In this document: one piece after another, positions 35,504-44,300 of the stretch
How positions within the stretch are numbered: position 1 is the first letter of the stretch
Layout of the letters: each line of letters begins with the position of its first letter
DNA from: Paludisphaera soli
GTDB lineage: Bacteria; Planctomycetota; Planctomycetia; Isosphaerales; Isosphaeraceae
DNA length: 64,000 nucleotides
NCBI RefSeq assembly: GCF_011064595.1
Contig: NZ_JAALJI010000009.1
Location: 62,001 to 126,000 of the forward strand
Direction of reading: 5' to 3'
Program-made: the position numbers and the translations under genes
Notes under the pieces: generated by a model
Database searches by the model: none
Told to the model about the DNA's origin: nothing
The model's input: the letters and a program-made list of their open reading frames with translations, nothing else

Positions 35504-35851
35504 ATGAACCAGCAGAACCGATACACGGCCACGTCGGGGTCCGACGCCAAGCCCTCTGCGGATCGCGAGGCGGGGAAGCGCCTCTTCGTCCACGAGCCGG
35601 GCTGGCGGATCAGCATCAAGCGCGGCAGCGACCGCGTCTTCTGCCACATGATGGCCCCGGGGCAGGACTACTATCACCGCCTGATGGACGGCGAGCTCTA
35701 CCTCCACCAGGACTCCGAGCGTATCTGCCTGAGCTGCGCCTCCCGTCGCGGCATCATCTCGTATGAGGCCCGTCGCCTCCCCGACGAGGGCCCCAAGTTC
35801 CTGATGGATTCCGGCGACCTGCCCGTCTTCGTCATCGACGAGAAGAAGTAA
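35504..35851 (+). CDS. Conserved small hypothetical protein
   Basis: A 115-residue protein without signal or membrane segment. It has a central WRISIKRGSDRVFCHMM, a stretch YYHRLMDGELYLHQD, and a Cys pair in ICLSCASRRG (C-x-x-C). The C-terminus is DLPVFVIDEKK. The CxxC plus an upstream CH may hold zinc. It follows the HTTM-DCC gene by 9 bases, so it is likely in that operon. No family is recognised; strong codon bias supports coding. Confidence 0.7.
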   Translation: MNQQNRYTATSGSDAKPSADREAGKRLFVHEPGWRISIKRGSDRVFCHMMAPGQDYYHRLMDGELYLHQDSERICLSCASRRGIISYEARRLPDEGPKFLMDSGDLPVFVIDEKK

Positions 35852-36091
35852 GTCCCCCCGCCTCTCCCGAGCCGCGACGCCGCGACTCCTTTCCCCCTCG
35901 CCCTTCTCCGGGCGCAGGACGTCGCTCGCCGGCCTGAAATCCGACCCACAAGTCCGAAACCCTTCGGCGGCCGAATACGGCCCCGACGGTTCGCCCTGCG
36001 CGCCCGTGGCGGGTGGTTGTGGCGGGCCCGCCTTTCGGACCAGAATAGGCCCCATTCCGAAGCCCAGGGACGACTGCGGGAGTTCGAGACG

Positions 36092-37390
36092 ATGCTGCAT
36101 GCGCAAACGACCGGCCGAAGGATGTTCCCCCTGGCGCTGGCCCTGATCCTGGTTTCGGCCCCGGTCGGCGGGCTCCGCGCCGAGGATCCCGCCGAGGCGA
36201 GGCCGCCGCTCCCGCCTGTTTCCGAGCGGGCCCGGGCCGTCCACGCCGCCGGGATGCTGTTCGACGGCCACAACGACTTCCCCTGGCTGATGCGGACCCA
36301 GAACGACCTGGGGATGACGAAGTCCGACTTCGCCCAGCACGTCGACGGCCAGACCGACGTCCCCCGGCTCCGCGAGGGGGGGCTCAAGGCCCAGTTCTGG
36401 TCGGTCTACATCCCCAGCGAGCAGCCCCATCCGACCAAGACCGTCGTCGAGCAGATCGACTTCGTGAACCGGCTGGTCGAGAAGTATCCCGACGACCTGC
36501 AACTGGCCCTCACCGCCGACGACGTGGAGAAGGCGGTCAAGGCCGGCAAGATCGCCAGCCTGATCGGCATCGAGGGGGGCGTGGCGATCGACGACAGCTT
36601 CGCCGAGCTTCGGGCCTTCTACAAGCTGGGGGCCCGCTACATGACCATGACCCACAACAAGACCCTGGCCTGGGCCGACGCCGCCACCGGCGAACGCCAG
36701 CACGGCGGCCTCAGCGAGTTCGGCGAGCGCGTCGTCGCCGAGATGAACCGCCTGGGGATGCTCGTCGACATCTCCCACGTCTCGGCCGAGACGATGGAGG
36801 ACGTCCTCCGCGTGAGCAAGGCCCCGGTCATCGCCAGCCACTCCAGCGCCTTCGCCCTCTGCCCGGTCCCCCGGAACGTACCCGACCCGATCCTGGCAGG
36901 GCTCAAGACCAACGGCGGGGTGGTGATGGTTAACTTCTACTCCGCGTTCCTCGTCCCCGACGCCAACAAGAACGCCCGCGCCGCCAAGGACGCCATCCGC
37001 AAGGCCCACCCCGACGACAAGGCCGCGCGCGATAAGGCGATCGCCGAGTGGTACGAGAACGAGCCTGGGACGATCCGCGGCACCGTGGCGACGGTCGTCG
37101 ACCACATCGACCATATCGTGAAGGTCGCGGGAATCGACCACGTCGGCATCGGCTCCGACTTCGACGGGATCGACAGCTGGCCCGTCGGCCTCGACGACGT
37201 CTCCGCCTACCCCCGCATCACCGAGGAACTCCTCCGTCGCGGCTACTCCGAGCCCGACGTCCACAAGATCCTCGGCGGCAACGCCCTTCGCGCCCTCCGC
37301 GAAGCCGAGACCGTGGCCAAACAGCTTCAGGCGACCACCGCCCCCCAGGTCGACGACATCAAGCACGTCCGCAAGAACGACGACGACTGA
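36092..37390 (+). CDS. Secreted M19 (renal/membrane-type) dipeptidase
   Basis: A 432-residue metallopeptidase. A signal peptide (residues 1-31, ending GGLRAED) directs export. Zinc ligands of the M19 family are present: His-x-Asp in FDGHNDFP, the bridging Glu in LIGIEGGVA, His in VDISHVS, His in ASHSSAF, and Asp in GIGSDFDGI. M19 enzymes cleave L-D or L-L dipeptides in the periplasm. The C-terminal 25 residues are a charged tail. An interspersed repeat begins 2 bases after the stop codon. Confidence 0.92.
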   Translation: MLHAQTTGRRMFPLALALILVSAPVGGLRAEDPAEARPPLPPVSERARAVHAAGMLFDGHNDFPWLMRTQNDLGMTKSDFAQHVDGQTDVPRLREGGLKAQFWSVYIPSEQPHPTKTVVEQIDFVNRLVEKYPDDLQLALTADDVEKAVKAGKIASLIGIEGGVAIDDSFAELRAFYKLGARYMTMTHNKTLAWADAATGERQHGGLSEFGERVVAEMNRLGMLVDISHVSAETMEDVLRVSKAPVIASHSSAFALCPVPRNVPDPILAGLKTNGGVVMVNFYSAFLVPDANKNARAAKDAIRKAHPDDKAARDKAIAEWYENEPGTIRGTVATVVDHIDHIVKVAGIDHVGIGSDFDGIDSWPVGLDDVSAYPRITEELLRRGYSEPDVHKILGGNALRALREAETVAKQLQATTAPQVDDIKHVRKNDDD

Positions 37391-37392
37391 GA

Positions 37393-37518
37393 CTGGCTTC
37401 GATTGGGTTCGTTCGCGCCGACGTGGGGATGAGCCCGGTCGACTCATGTTCTTTTCCAGGAATGACTTAAAACTGGCTTGCAGCCGTCAAGAATTGGCTT
37501 CGTTCGGCGCGCTTCGCC
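37393..37518 (+). repeat. Interspersed repeat, unit 1
   Basis: It begins TTCGATTGGGTTCGTTCGC and ends with an AATTGGCTTCGTTC block, with about 75 bases of diverged AT-richer sequence between. The two ends are echoes of each other (TTGGCTTCG and TTGGGTTCG). Confidence 0.7.
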
Positions 37519-37629
37519 ACGCGGTCTCGGGCGGATCGCCCCCTCCGGCCTGCTGATCGATGGCTCCCGTCGACGCGACCGCGGCGAACTCAGCAGGCCC
37601 GCCGGCGACCCCGGCCGGGCTCATCGGGG

Positions 37630-37735
37630 TCGGCTTCGATTGGGTTCGTTCGCGCGCCGCGATTTTCACCGTAAGTGGATTCCTGATTGGAGTTTAACGA
37701 CTCAAAGAAATTGGCTTCGTTCGCGCGCTTTCCCT
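37630..37735 (+). repeat. Interspersed repeat, unit 2
   Basis: Same order of blocks as unit 1 with a shorter middle: TTCGATTGGGTTCGTTCGCGC at the left, and AAAGAAATTGGCTTCGTTCG at the right. The 21-base left end is identical to that of unit 1. Apparent frames here give peptides such as RTNPIE and NEANF that I recall from spurious planctomycete protein predictions. The non-coding stretch 37391-38115 holds both units and nothing else I can support. Confidence 0.7.
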
Positions 37736-38115
37736 TGGTTTTCGGTGGACGACGCGGTGTCAAGGCGTCCCGCGAAGCCTCGGTGGAGGGAATTCGGGAG
37801 TTTCCGCTTCCCGCTGCATGAGTCGCCTCCCCTCGAACGCCGCGGCTCGATTGTCGCGCCCGTTCGGCGCGCGACGGCCCTTGATTGGACGATGGCCCTC
37901 GATCCGGGATCGCTGACGCAAAATCTCGCAAATCGTCCACGCATCCCGAATCCCGGCGGGTCGATGTGGGGCGATTCGCGGGGAGCGACGATCCGAGGTG
38001 CCGCACGAACCGGCGGCGAGGCCTCGGTGTCGGGTGCATGCCCGAAGGGCGAACGCCGCCGCCTCGCCCCGACCTACCTCAGTTCGTGCCTTCCGCCCTG
38101 GGGGAGTCTCCCGCG

Positions 38116-38619
38116 ATGCCCATGTTCGTCCATCTGGCCCCGGAGTCGCGGGCGTCCCGGATCCGTCGCCGCGGCATCGGCCGCCTGAGGAGGCCCGACG
38201 ACGGACACTCCGGCGGCCTCTTCGCGATGCCGATCACCAGCGACTTCTTCGTCACCCACCAATGGCTTCGCGAGCTGAGACGACGCGGCCGAGGGGCGAT
38301 CGTCGGGATCGACTTCCGCATCGCCGACGACGAGCCGGTCTGGGTTGGTCGCTACGCGCACGAGCATCGGCAGGTGACCGCAGCCGTCGCCGCGGCGATG
38401 TTCGCCGAGCCGGAGCCTCGTCTGGGCTGGGAGGTCGTCATCCCTCGGCGCGTCGCGGCGAGCGAGATCCACCGGATCCGCGCCCTGCCGCAGGTGGTCG
38501 GATGGCGTTATTTCCCGACCGCCAAGGGGCGGCGGCCCTTTTGCACCTGCAAGTTCTGCACGCGAGGCGAGTACGGAGCGGCCCGGCTGCGCGAGCGGCT
38601 CGGCACCCCGGACTCCTGA
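38116..38619 (+). CDS. Hypothetical protein, possible ADP-ribosyltransferase-like fold
   Basis: A 167-residue soluble protein. The layout MFVHLAPESRASRIRRRGI at the start, GGLFAMPITSDFFVTHQWL in the middle and WEVVIPRRVAASEIHRIRALPQVVGWRYFP near the end recalls the KptA/DarT-like ADP-ribosyltransferase plan, where an early His-containing strand is followed by a helix ending in '(I/L)xxGI'. The C-terminus has CTCKFCTRGE, a Cys cluster. The fold call is a guess from pattern only. I chose the ATG at 38116 because upstream frame sequence is compositional noise. The gene at 38690 follows by 70 bases. Confidence 0.55.
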   Translation: MPMFVHLAPESRASRIRRRGIGRLRRPDDGHSGGLFAMPITSDFFVTHQWLRELRRRGRGAIVGIDFRIADDEPVWVGRYAHEHRQVTAAVAAAMFAEPEPRLGWEVVIPRRVAASEIHRIRALPQVVGWRYFPTAKGRRPFCTCKFCTRGEYGAARLRERLGTPDS

Positions 38620-38689
38620 CGTCGAGACCGCGATCGATCGAGGTGGGAAGTTCAGGGCAAGCAGCCGGAGTGCGGAGTCGCCGAAGAAG

Positions 38690-39124
38690 ATGCAGTACGA
38701 TCCGGATCGTTTGTTGGAGATCATCCGAGAGGGCGCGGAGATTCATCAAGAGTTGGACGATCGGTCCTACGTCGACTTCGTCCGGGGCTGCGGCGAAGAA
38801 GGGCTTCGAACGATCACCGAAATCCTGAAGGCCCAGGTCGACGAGACGGACGAGTCGATCGCATGCTATAGCGCCAACTTGATCATCCGATCCCAATTGC
38901 CGGGCCGCGTGGGCGTCATCCTGGAAACCCTACGCCTGCCCTTCCGGAACCCGGGGGTGAGGGACGAGGTTCTGGAGACGATCTTCGACGAAATCGTGGG
39001 CGACCCGGAATTCCTGAGGGACGCGGAAGTCGTTTCGGAGGCCCGACGCGTCGAGGCCGGCTATCCATGGGTCAGGGAGCAGATCGGGCGATTCCTGAGG
39101 AATGCTACGGACATGGACGCCTAG
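38690..39124 (+). CDS. Helical hypothetical protein paired with the preceding gene
   Basis: A 144-residue, mostly helical acidic protein (IIREGAEIHQELDDRSY; GLRTITEILKAQVDETDESIACYSANLII). The repeated amphipathic helices suggest a short HEAT/ARM-like solenoid. It has no signal peptide. Codon use is less GC3-extreme than its neighbours. With the preceding gene it forms an isolated pair behind a repeat-rich region, the arrangement of toxin-antitoxin or effector-immunity pairs; nothing in the sequence proves this. Confidence 0.55.
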   Translation: MQYDPDRLLEIIREGAEIHQELDDRSYVDFVRGCGEEGLRTITEILKAQVDETDESIACYSANLIIRSQLPGRVGVILETLRLPFRNPGVRDEVLETIFDEIVGDPEFLRDAEVVSEARRVEAGYPWVREQIGRFLRNATDMDA

Positions 39125-39374
39125 GGATTCGCAGTGAGAGCGGGTGCGGCCAACCGGCGGTCGGGACGATCGCTCGGACGTGGGTGAAGCCGAGGCGGCG
39201 TCGGCTCGATTCCGAGTCGTCGATCGGCCATCAACTCTCGGCTTGACCTGCCTCCAGAGAGTCGACGATTTGTCGCGGCGCGACCTCTAAGCAGGGTATG
39301 GACCCGCGATCCGTCTCCCGCGGGAACGGCTCGCCGGGATGTGACGGGCTGGCCTTGGTCGAGCCGCCCCGCGG

Positions 39375-40748
39375 TCAGAGCGTCTTGAGGTACTCGATCA
39401 GGTCGTCGCGGTCGGCGTCGCTCAGCTTGTCGCCGAAGGTGTGGCCGCCGTTGCCCAGGCCGTAGCGGGAGGCGTCGAAGAGGCGGCGGGGTTCCTTGAC
39501 CTCGGCGCCGGCGGGGACCTGGGCCTTCCAGCCGACGTCGCGCCGGTCGTAGTGCTCGAAGTCGGTCGATGGCGGGCGGAGGTAGCGGGCCGGGCGGCGG
39601 GGGGAGTCGAGCAGGGCGCGGAGGGTCGGGACGGAGCCGTTGTGGAGGTACGGGGCGCTGGCCCAGATCCCGACGAGGGGAGGGGCCTGGTAGCCGCGCT
39701 CGGAGTCGACGTCGACCGGGTGCTTGGCGGCGAACCAGGTCGCGTTGTAGTGCTCGACGAAGCGGTCGGAAAGCCCCTCGATCCGCGCGGGGTCGGTCTT
39801 CACCACGTCGAGAGGGACGACCTCGCCGGGGTAGTCGACCGTCTCGCCGTAAGTCCCGTGGCAGCCGGCGCACGACTTCTCGAACACGGCCCGGCCGCGA
39901 GCGGCGGATTCCGCCTCGATCGGGAAGGGGTACTTCGGGGCCTCGATGCTCTGGATATAAGCGTGGATGTCGGCGAACGTCGGCTCCAGCTCCTCGAACT
40001 CGGCCGCCGTCTTCTCGGCGAGCAGGAACTGCATGATCGAGCGCGACGAGTCGGCCGGGGTGCGGCCGTCGTAGTACATCTTCGTCTTGTACTTGAGGAC
40101 CCACCACGGCGGGGCGTCCAGCTCCGGCAGGTTGGAGCCCATCGCCAGGGGGAACGTCCGCGACGAGAGGTCGGTGTTCCGCAGGCTCATCAGGACCACC
40201 GACATCATCCCCGCGTTGGTCGTCCCCCTCGCGCTGTTCAGGACGAACGGCATCAGCGGCGTGCGGCGGCCGTCGGCGCGGAAGAGGTCGAGGAAGAAGC
40301 CGGTGTAGTCGATCTGCGTGTTCGGCAGGCCGACGTAGCTCGTTCCGCCGATCGACCCGCCGTGGCAGGCCAGGCAGTCGACCTGCATCCCCCGGGTCTT
40401 GCCGTCGGCCTTGACCGACCGCTTCAGCCCCATCGGCAGGCCGTCGTTCGGGAACGGGGCGGGGTGGAACCCGTACCGCTTGGCGAAGGCCCGCGCGTAG
40501 CCTTCCGGGTCCTTCTCCGGATCCGGCGCGGGCTCGTCCCAAAATCGTGCGACCCCCTTGTAAGCCTCGTCGGCCCACTCGGCCTTGAGGAAGCTCCGGC
40601 CCAGGAGCGCCTCGCGACCGCGCTCGACGGCCGCCGGATCGGGAGCGGAGGGTGCGTCGGCCAGGGCCCGTTTCGCGAAGGCCGCCCCGACGATCAGGGA
40701 CGCGAGGACGACCAGGCCGGGGCGGAGTCGGTTGGTTGCTGTTCGCAT
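39375..40748 (-). CDS. Exported di-haem cytochrome c, peroxidase-like
   Basis: A 457-residue periplasmic protein with a signal peptide (ending near ALADA) and two c-type haem sites: CLACH (about residue 122) and CAGCH (about residue 300). The spacing and the late motif GYQAPPLVGIWASAPYLHNGSVPTL match the cytochrome c peroxidase/MauG-related family, in which that His or Met region ligates the second haem. Physiological role is unknown: it could be peroxide removal or an electron-transfer oxidoreductase. An ATG at 40772 would add eight residues; I prefer 40748 for a normal signal peptide. It is divergent from blaI, with the operators between. Confidence 0.85.
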   Translation of the reverse strand: MRTATNRLRPGLVVLASLIVGAAFAKRALADAPSAPDPAAVERGREALLGRSFLKAEWADEAYKGVARFWDEPAPDPEKDPEGYARAFAKRYGFHPAPFPNDGLPMGLKRSVKADGKTRGMQVDCLACHGGSIGGTSYVGLPNTQIDYTGFFLDLFRADGRRTPLMPFVLNSARGTTNAGMMSVVLMSLRNTDLSSRTFPLAMGSNLPELDAPPWWVLKYKTKMYYDGRTPADSSRSIMQFLLAEKTAAEFEELEPTFADIHAYIQSIEAPKYPFPIEAESAARGRAVFEKSCAGCHGTYGETVDYPGEVVPLDVVKTDPARIEGLSDRFVEHYNATWFAAKHPVDVDSERGYQAPPLVGIWASAPYLHNGSVPTLRALLDSPRRPARYLRPPSTDFEHYDRRDVGWKAQVPAGAEVKEPRRLFDASRYGLGNGGHTFGDKLSDADRDDLIEYLKTL

Positions 40749-40842
40749 GGGTCCGGATCGAGGGGTGTGCATCGGGGCTCGTCACCGGGGGATTCTATAC
40801 CCGGCCCCCGCGCCGGCCAAGTCGCGGCGAGCGATCGGCCTC

Positions 40843-40866
40843 AATGTGCGGGAGATCCTGCACATT
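40843..40866. promoter_or_regulatory. Operator 1 (probable BlaI site)
   Basis: A dyad AATGTGC-N10-GCACATT with exact 7-base arms. Its centre is 42 bases from that of operator 2, four helical turns. Confidence 0.75.
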
Positions 40867-40884
40867 TTCCTGGACGTCGGATCC

Positions 40885-40908
40885 CATGTGCGGTAGTTTC
40901 TGCACATC
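40885..40908. promoter_or_regulatory. Operator 2 (probable BlaI site)
   Basis: A dyad ATGTGC-N10-GCACAT with the same arm core and spacer as operator 1, ending 26 bases before the blaI ATG. It is placed to block that promoter and so to autoregulate the blaI-M56 unit. Confidence 0.75.
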
Positions 40909-40933
40909 GTCGATTCGGAGGAGGGGAGGGGCC

Positions 40934-41329
40934 ATGTCGCGACTGACGCCGGGCGAGTTGAAGGTGATGCGCCTGCTCTGGGAGCACGGCGAGATGAAGC
41001 CGGCGGAGCTTCAGGAGAGGTTCCCCGAGCCGATCAAAAACCCCGCGCTGCGGTCGCACCTGACGACCCTGCTGGAGAAGGGGCACGTCACGCGACGGCT
41101 GGTGGGGAAGGCGTACTTCTACAAGCCGACGACGCGGCGGAGGTCGGCGTTCCGGACGATGCTGGGCGAGCTGGTCGACGCCTACTGCGGCGGTTCGATG
41201 GAGAACCTCGTCCTGAACATCATCCGGTCCGAGAAGCTCAGCGAGGACGACCTGATCGCCCTGCGGAAGCTCGCGGAGGAACAGCCGGACGAGCCGAATC
41301 CCAGGGCCGACGAAGGGAGGCGGAAATGA
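40934..41329 (+). CDS. BlaI/MecI/CopY-family repressor
   Basis: A 131-residue winged-helix repressor. LTPGELKVMRLLWEHGEMKPAELQERF is the DNA-binding N-terminus of the family and LRSHLTTLLEKGHVTRR the recognition helix and wing. The C-terminal dimerisation helices follow (residues 85-125). Family members are inactivated by cleavage when the partner M56 membrane protein senses its signal. The stop overlaps the start of that gene (ATGA), so the pair is translationally coupled. The two operators upstream are the likely targets. Confidence 0.93.
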   Translation: MSRLTPGELKVMRLLWEHGEMKPAELQERFPEPIKNPALRSHLTTLLEKGHVTRRLVGKAYFYKPTTRRRSAFRTMLGELVDAYCGGSMENLVLNIIRSEKLSEDDLIALRKLAEEQPDEPNPRADEGRRK

Positions 41330-44300
41330 GCGCGACGGCGATGTTCGGCTGGCTCGCGGACGCCCCCTCGGGGCTCCTGCTGGTCCTGAAGGCGACGGCC
41401 GTCCTGACGGCGGCGTGGGGCGCGTCGTGGGCCGTTTCGCGACGCAACCCGCGCTGGCGGGTGCTCGCCTGGCGGGCGGCGGCGGTGGGGCTCGTCGCGA
41501 TCGTCGGCCTGACCTTCGCGCCGCCGCTGTTCCGCTGGCGGGTCGCGCCGCCGGCCCGGACCGCGGTCGAGCGGGTCTCGGCCGCGGCGGTCGCGGAGAT
41601 GGCGGCGACCTCTTCGGAAACCCCGATCGGATTCCCCTCGGTCGAGGTCGCCGGGCCGATCCGGCCGGCCGCCTCGCCGCCGGCGCCGGTCGCCGCGCCA
41701 GTCGTCCCGGCGCGGCCGCCGCTCGCGCCCGGGACCTGGCTGCTCGTCGGCTGGGGCGTCGGATGTACGGTCTTCGTTCTACGCCTCGCGATCGGGGCGT
41801 GGCGGCTGTCGCGCGTCGTCCGCCGGGCCGACGCCGCGCCCGAAGCCGTGCAGCAAGCGGCCCGCGCCGCCGCCGAGCGGCTGGGGATGACGAGGCCGGT
41901 CCGCGTGGTCGAAACCCGGGCGATCGCGTCGCCGTGCCTGACCGGCGTCGTCCGGCCGGTGATCCTGCTGCCGGCGGGGAGGGGCCTGGACGCCCCCGGG
42001 CCCGACCTGGACGCGGTGCTCGTCCACGAGCTGACCCACGTCCGCAACGGCGACCTGTTCTGGAACGACGCGCTTCACCTGGCGTCGATCGTGCTCTGGT
42101 TCCACCCGCTCGCCTGGCGGATCCGCGCCGCGCACGCCTCGGCCTGCGACGCCGTCTGCGACGCGGTGGCCGTCGACCAGCTCGGCGACGTCGCGACCTA
42201 CGCCCGCGCCCTGGCGCGCCTCGCCCTCCAGGCGGCCCACCGCCCCCCCGCCCGGGGCCTCGCCATGGCCCGCGCCGGGGACGTCCGCCGCCGAATCGCC
42301 GCGCTGCAACGGATGGTCCACCGCTCCCCCCTCCCCAGGAGTCTCGTCATGCCCGCGCTCCTGCTCTGCACCGCCCTCGCCGCCCTGATCGGCGGCACCG
42401 CCGTCCTCCGCGCCCAGGACGAGCCGCCGGCCGCGAAACCCGACGCACCCGCGTCGAAAACGCTCACCGTCCGCGCCCTCGACGCCGAGACGGGCGAGCC
42501 GCTGGAGGGGGTGGAGGTCGAGTTCCAGTATTACCTCGGAAGTACTTCCAAATCGGTCGTGACGAAGGTGCTCACGTCGAAGGCGGGCGAGGCTCGCACG
42601 GAGTATGATCGGGACGCCTATCTGAGCCGCTTCTCGTTCTCGCTCCGGAAGCCCGGGTTCGTGCCGGCCTTCGTCTCCTGGACGACCCGGCGGCCGATCG
42701 TAGTCCCGGACGTGAAGGAACTGAGGCTGGCCCGCGGGAGGGCGCTGGGGGGCGTCGTCTTCGATGCGGCGGGCGCGCCCATCGAGGGGGCGGAGGTGAA
42801 GCTGTCCCTCCCCGCCACCGAGTCGGACATCGGACAGTACAACTTCATACTCTCCACCGCCAAGACCGACGCCCGGGGCCGCTGGGGGATCGGCGAGGCA
42901 CCAGCGGACCTCCGGCGGGTGTCCGGGTGGGTCCAGCATCCCGACTACATCCGGGGGCACGTCGAGGCGCTCGGGTCGGGCGAATCGACGGTGGTGTTGC
43001 GGGAGGGGGCGACGGTGACCGGCCGCGTCGTCGGCCCCGACGGCAAGCCCGCGGCCGGGGCGAAAGTGACGCTCGGGGGCGACCGCTTCCGTTCCAACCC
43101 GCCGGAGTCGACGACGGACGCGGAAGGTCGTTTCTCCTTGAAGCCCTGCGAACCAGGCGCGGGCTGGGTCTTCGTGGAGGCCCCCGGCTTCGCCCCCGCG
43201 ATGGCGGACGTCCTGGTGCGTGCGGAGGGGGAGACGCCGCCGGCGACGCTGACGCTGGAGCCGGGCTCCACGCTCCGCGTGCGGGTCGTCGACCGCGAGG
43301 GAAAGCCACTGGAGGGCGTCGCGATCGGGGCCGAGTCCTGGCGAGACCGGGGTTTGATCTCGTTCCGGGGTGAGACCGACGCCGAGGGGCGGGTGACCTG
43401 GAAGGACGCCCCGCGCGACGCCGTGCAGTTCTCCCTCTATCGCCGCGGCTTGATGGCCGGGCGGAAAATCCCGCTGTCGGCTTCGGACGAGGAGCACGTC
43501 GTGACGATGAACCCCGAACTGGCCGCCTCCGGGAGCGTGATCGACGCCGCGACCCGCAAGCCGATCCCGAGATTCCGGGTCATCCAGGGGATCCTCTTCG
43601 AAGGTCGTGACGAGATGTACTGGCGGCGAGGCGAGGCGAGCGAGTCGACCGACGGCCGCTACTCGGAGCGCTTCAACGAACCCAATGACGGCGTGCGGGT
43701 GCGGATCGAGGCCCCCGGATACAAGCCGGCCGAGTCGCGCGTCTTCCGCGCCGACGAGGGCGCCGTGACGGAGGACTTCGCGCTGGTGCCGCAGGCGGGG
43801 CTCGAGGGCGTCGTCCTGGGGCCCGACGGCAAGCCGGCGGCGGGGGCGGAGGTCGCGCTCGGGCTGCCTAACGTCTACGTCGGCCTGGAGGGGGCTTCGT
43901 TCGGCCGGGCATACAACACGCCGATCGCGACGACCGACGCCGAGGGCCGCTTCTCGTTCCCCAAGCCGGAGGGCGACTTCCTCGTCGTGGCCGCCGGCGA
44001 GGCGGGCTTCGCCGAGGCGACCCCCGCCCAGTTCGCGAAGTCGCCCACGATCCGGCTCGCCCCCTGGGGGCGGATCGAAGGCCGGGTGATGATCGGCAAG
44101 AAGCCGGGCGCGGGCGAGCTGGTGACGTATCAGCCCGACCTGAACCAGGACGCCTTGGGGAGGCCGCAGATCAACGTCGGATACAACCCCGAGGTTCGTG
44201 CCGACTCGGAAGGGCGCTTCGTCATCGACAAGGTCGTGCCGAAGCCCGGCCGCGTGGGCCGGGTGCTGATCACCAAGCTCACGAAAGGTATGACGTCCCA

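Noticed and set aside
37478-38188. 236-residue frame in the repeat region
   Set aside because: Its peptide is the translated interspersed repeat; no conserved domain, and two copies of the repeat explain it.
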